A program made the translations under genes and the position numbers. A stretch of DNA of 64,000 nt from Nocardioides sp. JS614 (GTDB taxonomy: Bacteria > Actinomycetota > Actinomycetes > Propionibacteriales > Nocardioidaceae): assembly GCF_000015265.1 (NCBI RefSeq), contig NC_008699.1:1302001-1366000 (forward strand), in the 5' to 3' direction. The notes under the pieces are model-generated. The model worked only from the letters and a program-made list of their open reading frames with translations. It had not been told where the DNA came from and ran no database searches. Shown piece after piece: positions 60,275 through 64,000 of the stretch; position 1 is the first letter of the stretch; the number at the start of each line of letters is the position of its first letter.

Positions 60275-60811
60275 ATGACCTGGAAGTCCTTCCACTCTCG
60301 CGGTGAGATCCTCCGCGACGTCATCACCACCGCCAACACCCGCCGCGACGGCATCCTCCCGATGGACGTCGACGGCGTGGCCGAGACCTTCGGCGACCCG
60401 CTCACCCTGCTCGGCGCGCTCCAGCTGCGCTGGCACACCCGCCTCGCCGGCCGGATCGAGCGCGAGCTCGGGCAGCAGCCGATGGACCTCGAGGGGTCCG
60501 TCATCACCGCCTGGCAGGCCACCGCGGACGAGCTGCCCGGGGTGCTCGCGATCATCGACCACTACCGGGCCGAGCCCCTCGACGCCGCCATGGCCGAGGC
60601 GATGGCCAAGTCGGCCGACAAGGAGCACGTCCTGCTGGCCATGATGGCCGGCCGGGTCAGTGCTCCCGACCGGACCGCGGTCCGGGTCGGCGCCGCGATC
60701 GAGGCGCACGCGCGAGCGACGTACCGCCCGGTCCGGCCGGTCGTGCCCTCGCGGCGCGCCAGCCACCACCCGCGGCTGCTCGCCCGCCTCAAGGCCGCCC
60801 TCGCGGCCTAG
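60275..60811 (+). CDS. Hypothetical protein, TetR-controlled
   Basis: Protein of 178 residues, no signal peptide or membrane helix. N-terminal helices (FHSRGEILRDVITTANTRRDGILPMD, WHTRLAGRIERELGQ) and a basic Pro-rich C-terminus (RRASHHPRLLARLKAALAA). I do not recognise the family, although similar proteins occur in Nocardioides-type genomes. ATG 60275 follows AAGGAG. Divergent from TetR, it is its likely target. An active-site motif is not evident. Confidence 0.72.
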   Translation: MTWKSFHSRGEILRDVITTANTRRDGILPMDVDGVAETFGDPLTLLGALQLRWHTRLAGRIERELGQQPMDLEGSVITAWQATADELPGVLAIIDHYRAEPLDAAMAEAMAKSADKEHVLLAMMAGRVSAPDRTAVRVGAAIEAHARATYRPVRPVVPSRRASHHPRLLARLKAALAA

Positions 60812-60959
60812 CTGTCCCCATCAGGCAGCCCCCGATCCGGCAGCCCCGACCGACGCCCCTCCCTCCCAGCGGACCTCCCACCCGCGAACTCCCGGTGCGT
60901 CGGGCGGGGCTGTCGTCATCCAGCCTCCGGTGTCTGGTGCGGTGGGCGATGATGGGGAC

Positions 60960-61517
60960 ATGACCGAGGCGCGGGCCGGGATGCTGCTCGTGGCCACGCC
61001 TGCGCTCCTGGACCCGAACTTCGCCGACACCGTCGTGCTGCTGCTCGACGTCGACGAGCAGGGCGCCCTCGGTGTCGTCCTCAACCGGCCGTCGGCGATC
61101 CCCGTCGACGACGTGCTCGACGGGTGGGGCGACGTAGCCGCCGAGCCCGAGGTGCTCTTCCAGGGCGGTCCGGTCGGCCTCCAGGGCGCCCTCGCCGTCG
61201 CCCTGCTGGCGCGCGCCGACGACGTCCCGGTCGGGTTCCGGGTGGTCGACGGCCGGCTCGGCCTGGTCGACCTGGACACCCCGCTCGAGCTGGTCCGCGG
61301 GGGGCTCGAGGGGCTGCGGGTCTTCGCCGGGTACGCCGGCTGGGGCGCCGACCAGCTGCGCGACGAGATCGAGGAGGGCAGCTGGTACGTCGTCCCCGGC
61401 GAGGCTCGCGACGTGTTTCGCTCCGACGCCTCCGACCTGTGGCGCGACGTGTTGCGCCGCCAGCCCGGCGAGCTCGCCTGGCACTCCACCCGCCCCTTCG
61501 ACCCCGACCTCAACTGA
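60960..61517 (+). CDS. YqgE/AlgH family protein
   Basis: Protein of 185 residues of the UPF0301/AlgH family. It begins GMLLVATPALLDPNFADTVVLLL and has GALGVVLNRPS, LFQGGPVGLQGAL, VRVFAGYAGWGADQL-type segments (here LRVFAGYAGWG) and EIEEGSWYVV. The family is widespread and of unknown molecular function. ATG 60960 fits the family start. 148 bp without features separate it from the previous gene. Confidence 0.93.
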   Translation: MTEARAGMLLVATPALLDPNFADTVVLLLDVDEQGALGVVLNRPSAIPVDDVLDGWGDVAAEPEVLFQGGPVGLQGALAVALLARADDVPVGFRVVDGRLGLVDLDTPLELVRGGLEGLRVFAGYAGWGADQLRDEIEEGSWYVVPGEARDVFRSDASDLWRDVLRRQPGELAWHSTRPFDPDLN

Positions 61518-61520
61518 GCT

Positions 61521-61609
61521 GAGTCGGCGCGTCTTGCCCGCTGAGAGGGCGCGAGTCGGCGCGTCTTGCCCGCTCACTTGTGGAGGGGGTGGGCATGATG
61601 CGCCGACTC
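61521..61609. repeat. 22-bp direct repeat plus inverted copy
   Basis: GAGTCGGCGCGTCTTGCCCGCT occurs at 61521-61542 and 61553-61574, 10 bases apart. GCGCCGACTC (61600-61609) is the inverted copy of the first 10 bases. It lies between the AlgH-like gene and the DUF3039 gene. It can form alternative hairpins; the role (terminator or operator) is open. Confidence 0.6.
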
Positions 61610-61645
61610 GTCCCGGTGGCGGATGGGTCGATTACAGTGGGGGCC

Positions 61646-61921
61646 GTGACGACCATCGGCTTTTCGACAGACACCGATGTCCGCGAGGACCGGCGTACCG
61701 TCCCGACCGATGAGGGGGACCACGAGCGGTTCTCGCACTACGTCGACAAGGACAAGCTGACCGAGGCGATGGTGATGGGGACCCCGGTCGTCGCGCTGTG
61801 CGGCAAGGTCTGGGTGCCGAGCCGGGCGCCCGAGCAGTTCCCCGTCTGCCCCGACTGCAAGGAAGTCTGGGAGTCCCTGCGCGACGAGTCCGGCGGCGGC
61901 AAGTCGGGTAGCGGCGAGTGA
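61646..61921 (+). CDS. DUF3039 zinc-ribbon-like protein
   Basis: Protein of 91 residues. The conserved core VALCGKVWVPSRAP and FPVCPDCKEVWESL has three cysteines, likely part of a zinc site. DUF3039 proteins occur in actinobacteria next to a helicase gene, as here (GTGA overlap). GTG 61646 begins at VTTIGFSTD, which fits the family; an upstream ATG at 61580 would run through the repeat region. Role unknown, perhaps an accessory of the helicase. Confidence 0.88.
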   Translation: MTTIGFSTDTDVREDRRTVPTDEGDHERFSHYVDKDKLTEAMVMGTPVVALCGKVWVPSRAPEQFPVCPDCKEVWESLRDESGGGKSGSGE

Positions 61922-63714
61922 CGGGTCGGCCGGAGGCCGACCCCCGACCCACCGCGCTGACACCGGCCTGGCCGGAGCGCGCTGCCTGGGGGACGGCGCC
62001 GTCGCTGCGCGCGTGGCAGTCGGCGGCGATGCGGCAGTACTTCGAGGACCTGCCGCGCGACTTCCTCGCGGTCGCGACGCCGGGGGCCGGCAAGACCACG
62101 TTCGCACTGTCGGTCGCGGCCGAGCTGCTCGGCCGCCGGCTGGTCGACCGGGTCACGATCGTCGCGCCGACCGAGCACCTCAAGCTCCAGTGGGCCGAGG
62201 CCGCCGCGCGGGCGGGCATCCCGATCGACCCGACGTACGCCGCCGGCAAGGGCAAGACGTCGCGCGACTACGTCGGTATCGCCGTGACCTATGCGGGCGT
62301 CGCGGTGAACCCGCTCGCCATGCGGATCCGCACCGAGCGCTTCAAGACCCTGGTGATCCTCGACGAGGTGCACCACGCGGGCGACGCGCTGAGCTGGGGC
62401 GAGGGCGTCCGCGAGGCCTTCGAGCCCGCCACCCGCCGGCTCGCGCTGACCGGCACACCGTTCCGCTCCGACGTGAACCCGATCCCGTTCGTCACCTATG
62501 CGCCCGGCCCGGACGGGGTCCCGCGCTCGGTGGCGGACTTCACCTACGGCTACGCCCACGCGCTCGCCGACCACGTCGTGCGGCCGGTGCTGTTCCTGGC
62601 CTACTCCGGGGAGATGCAGTGGCGCACCCGGGCCGGCGACGAGATCGCCGCCCGGCTCGGGGAGCCGCTGACCAAGGACCTCACCGCCCAGGCACTGCGC
62701 ACCGCGCTCGACCCGGGCGGGTCCTGGATCCCGTCCGTGCTGGCGGCGGCCGACAAGCGGCTGTCCGAGGTGCGCCGCCACGTCCCGGACGCGGGCGGGC
62801 TGGTCATCGCCACCGACCAGGACTCGGCCCGCGCCTACGCGAAGGTCCTCAAGCAGATCAGCGGCGAGCCCGCGACCGTGGTGCTCTCCGACGAGAAGCT
62901 GGCGTCCAAGCGGATCTCGGAGTTCACCGAGAGCGACCGGCGCTGGATGGTCGCGGTCCGGATGGTCTCCGAGGGCGTCGACGTGCCCCGGCTGGCGGTG
63001 GGCGTCTACGCGACGACCACCTCGACGCCGCTGTTCTTCGCCCAGGCCGTCGGGCGCTTCGTCCGGGCCCGGACCCGGGGCGAGACCGCGTCGGTGTTCC
63101 TGCCGTCCGTGCCCAGCCTGCTGGGTTTCGCCTCCGAGCTGGAGGTCGAGCGCGACCACGTGCTCGGCCGCCGGATCACCGACGAGGCCGACATCTTCGC
63201 GGCCGAGAACGACCTGCTCGCGCAGGCGAACGCCGGAGAGGCGGCCTCCGACGAGCTGGACAACAGCTGGGAGGCGCTCGGCTCCGAGGCCCGCTTCGAC
63301 CGGGTGCTGTACGACGGCGGCGAGTTCGGTCACTCCGGCGAGGTGCACGTCGGGTCGGAGGAGGAGATGGACTTCCTCGGCATCCCCGGCCTGCTCGAGC
63401 CGCACCAGGTCCGCGAGCTGCTCCAGACCCGGCAGAGCGAGCGCGCCCGGAAGCAGCGAGCGGCCGCCCCGGAGCACGACCGGACCGGGGACTCGATCGC
63501 CGAGGTGTCGACCCACGAGCACCTCGCGACCCTGCGCCGCGAGCTCAACGGGCTGGTGGCCGCCTGGCACCACCGGACCGGCCAGGCGCACGGGATCACC
63601 CACGCCGCGCTGCGCAAGGAGTGCGGCGGCCCGGCCGCGGCCGTCGCCACCGCCGACCAGCTGCACGCGCGGATCGACCGGCTCCGGGAGTGGGCGGCCC
63701 GCAAGACCTCCTGA
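61918..63714 (+). CDS. Superfamily 2 DEAD/DEAH-box-type helicase
   Basis: Helicase of 598 residues. Motif I ATPGAGKT (residues 53-60), motif II DEVHH (149-153), motif III LTGTPFRS, motif VI QAVGRFVRARTRG are intact. The order and spacing resemble XPB/RAD25- or type I restriction-like SF2 helicases. There is no nuclease or methylase domain. A long C-terminal part (about 430-598) is specific, with an acidic start and a helical, basic end. The GTG start overlaps the DUF3039 stop. The pair may process DNA or RNA; the substrate is unknown. Confidence 0.92.
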   Translation: MTGRPEADPRPTALTPAWPERAAWGTAPSLRAWQSAAMRQYFEDLPRDFLAVATPGAGKTTFALSVAAELLGRRLVDRVTIVAPTEHLKLQWAEAAARAGIPIDPTYAAGKGKTSRDYVGIAVTYAGVAVNPLAMRIRTERFKTLVILDEVHHAGDALSWGEGVREAFEPATRRLALTGTPFRSDVNPIPFVTYAPGPDGVPRSVADFTYGYAHALADHVVRPVLFLAYSGEMQWRTRAGDEIAARLGEPLTKDLTAQALRTALDPGGSWIPSVLAAADKRLSEVRRHVPDAGGLVIATDQDSARAYAKVLKQISGEPATVVLSDEKLASKRISEFTESDRRWMVAVRMVSEGVDVPRLAVGVYATTTSTPLFFAQAVGRFVRARTRGETASVFLPSVPSLLGFASELEVERDHVLGRRITDEADIFAAENDLLAQANAGEAASDELDNSWEALGSEARFDRVLYDGGEFGHSGEVHVGSEEEMDFLGIPGLLEPHQVRELLQTRQSERARKQRAAAPEHDRTGDSIAEVSTHEHLATLRRELNGLVAAWHHRTGQAHGITHAALRKECGGPAAAVATADQLHARIDRLREWAARKTS

Positions 63715-63731
63715 TCCCTACACTCAGGAGC

Positions 63732-64000
63732 GTGCCGGCCGAGACCTCCCAGACGCTGGACCGCGGGCTGCGGGTCCTCGACGTGCTCGCCCGCGCGAGC
63801 GACGGACTGACGGTCACCGAGCTGGCCGCCCGGCTCGAGGTCAACCGGACCGTCGTCTACCGCCTGGTGAGCACGCTCGAGCAGCACGCGCTGGTACGGC
63901 GGGATCCGCGCGGGCGGCTGCACCTGGGACTACGCGTGCTGCACCTGGCCTCGGCGGTGCAGCCGGTGCTGCGCGACCTCGCCGTACCCGTGCTGCGTGA
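63732..64000 (+). CDS. IclR-type regulator, 3' end outside window
   Basis: The first 89 codons of an IclR-family protein. A winged HTH is visible: SQTLDRGLRVLDVLA, LTVTELAARLEVNRTVVYRL, ALVRRDPRGRLHLGLRVLHLA. GTG 63732 fits the family start. It lies 17 bp after the helicase stop. The effector-binding domain and target genes are beyond the window edge. Confidence 0.88.
   Translation, partial: MPAETSQTLDRGLRVLDVLARASDGLTVTELAARLEVNRTVVYRLVSTLEQHALVRRDPRGRLHLGLRVLHLASAVQPVLRDLAVPVLR

Overview
The window reads as chromosomal DNA of a high-GC Gram-positive actinobacterium, most probably of the family Nocardioidaceae (a Nocardioides-like organism). The basis is uniform G/C-ending codon use, many GTG starts, ATGA/TGATG/GTGA gene overlaps, actinobacterial-type FtsEX with a secreted M23 peptidase, a Ku plus stand-alone ligase and polymerase end-joining set, a c-di-AMP leader before an NlpC/P60 gene, a mycobacterial-type LexA box and a propionibacterial-type transcarboxylase. 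It is core-like sequence: I see no prophage, CRISPR array or integrated island, and only one decayed transposase-like remnant. About 70 genes are supported.

Layout. 1-3132: heterodimeric ABC exporter (first gene cut by the window edge). 3288-5000: amidase, then a deletion scar of an ABC-2 transporter and a palindromic repeat cluster. 5023-8359: alpha/beta hydrolase, TetR regulator, short-chain dehydrogenase, VOC protein. 8489-12140: NHEJ genes (Ku divergent from ligase, L,D-transpeptidase-like protein and LigD-type polymerase). 12298-15603: SipW/TasA-like export locus with a two-component system. 15637-19903: HAD phosphatase, c-di-AMP riboswitch with NlpC/P60 hydrolase, lipoprotein, ESX-like protein pair. 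20024-23817: transcarboxylase subunits (5S, 12S, small, 1.3S biotin carrier). 23946-25439: secreted GH6 glycosidase. 25723-30349: Tad/Flp pilus operon. 30360-36395: secreted beta-propeller, CAP protein, REC-PAS-kinase and REC-anti-sigma-type ATPase. 36442-41129: RF2, an MpaB-type oxygenase behind a KstR-like box, DUF3558-like lipoprotein, amylosucrase.

41154-46958: ftsE, ftsX and an M23 peptidase with coiled coil, a trypsin-like protease, then smpB, an amidohydrolase and ssrA (tmRNA). 47218-48673: leaderless-looking arsR operon with a RibD-C reductase and an SRPBCC protein. 48681-53043: lipoprotein, transposase-like remnant, exported propeller, and a DUF222-HNH nuclease with an SOS promoter. 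53216-59397: C11 peptidase lipoprotein, M15 peptidase, GlsB-like membrane protein, HIT protein, FabG-like reductase, DUF3048 lipoprotein. 59432-64000: TetR regulator with operator palindromes, a conserved hypothetical, AlgH/YqgE, a DUF3039-helicase pair, and the start of an IclR regulator.

Themes. Cell envelope work dominates (FtsEX/M23, NlpC/P60, L,D-transpeptidase-like, M15, pilus, SipW export, many lipoproteins). DNA repair and stress is second (Ku/ligase/polymerase, LexA-controlled HNH, tmRNA/SmpB, helicase). The observations most worth checking are the L,D-transpeptidase inside the NHEJ operon, the SipW-type locus with three G-loop hairpins and a degenerate kinase, the LexA box placed in the spacer of the HNH promoter, the dispersed palindromic repeat, and the sequestered start of the trypsin-like gene.
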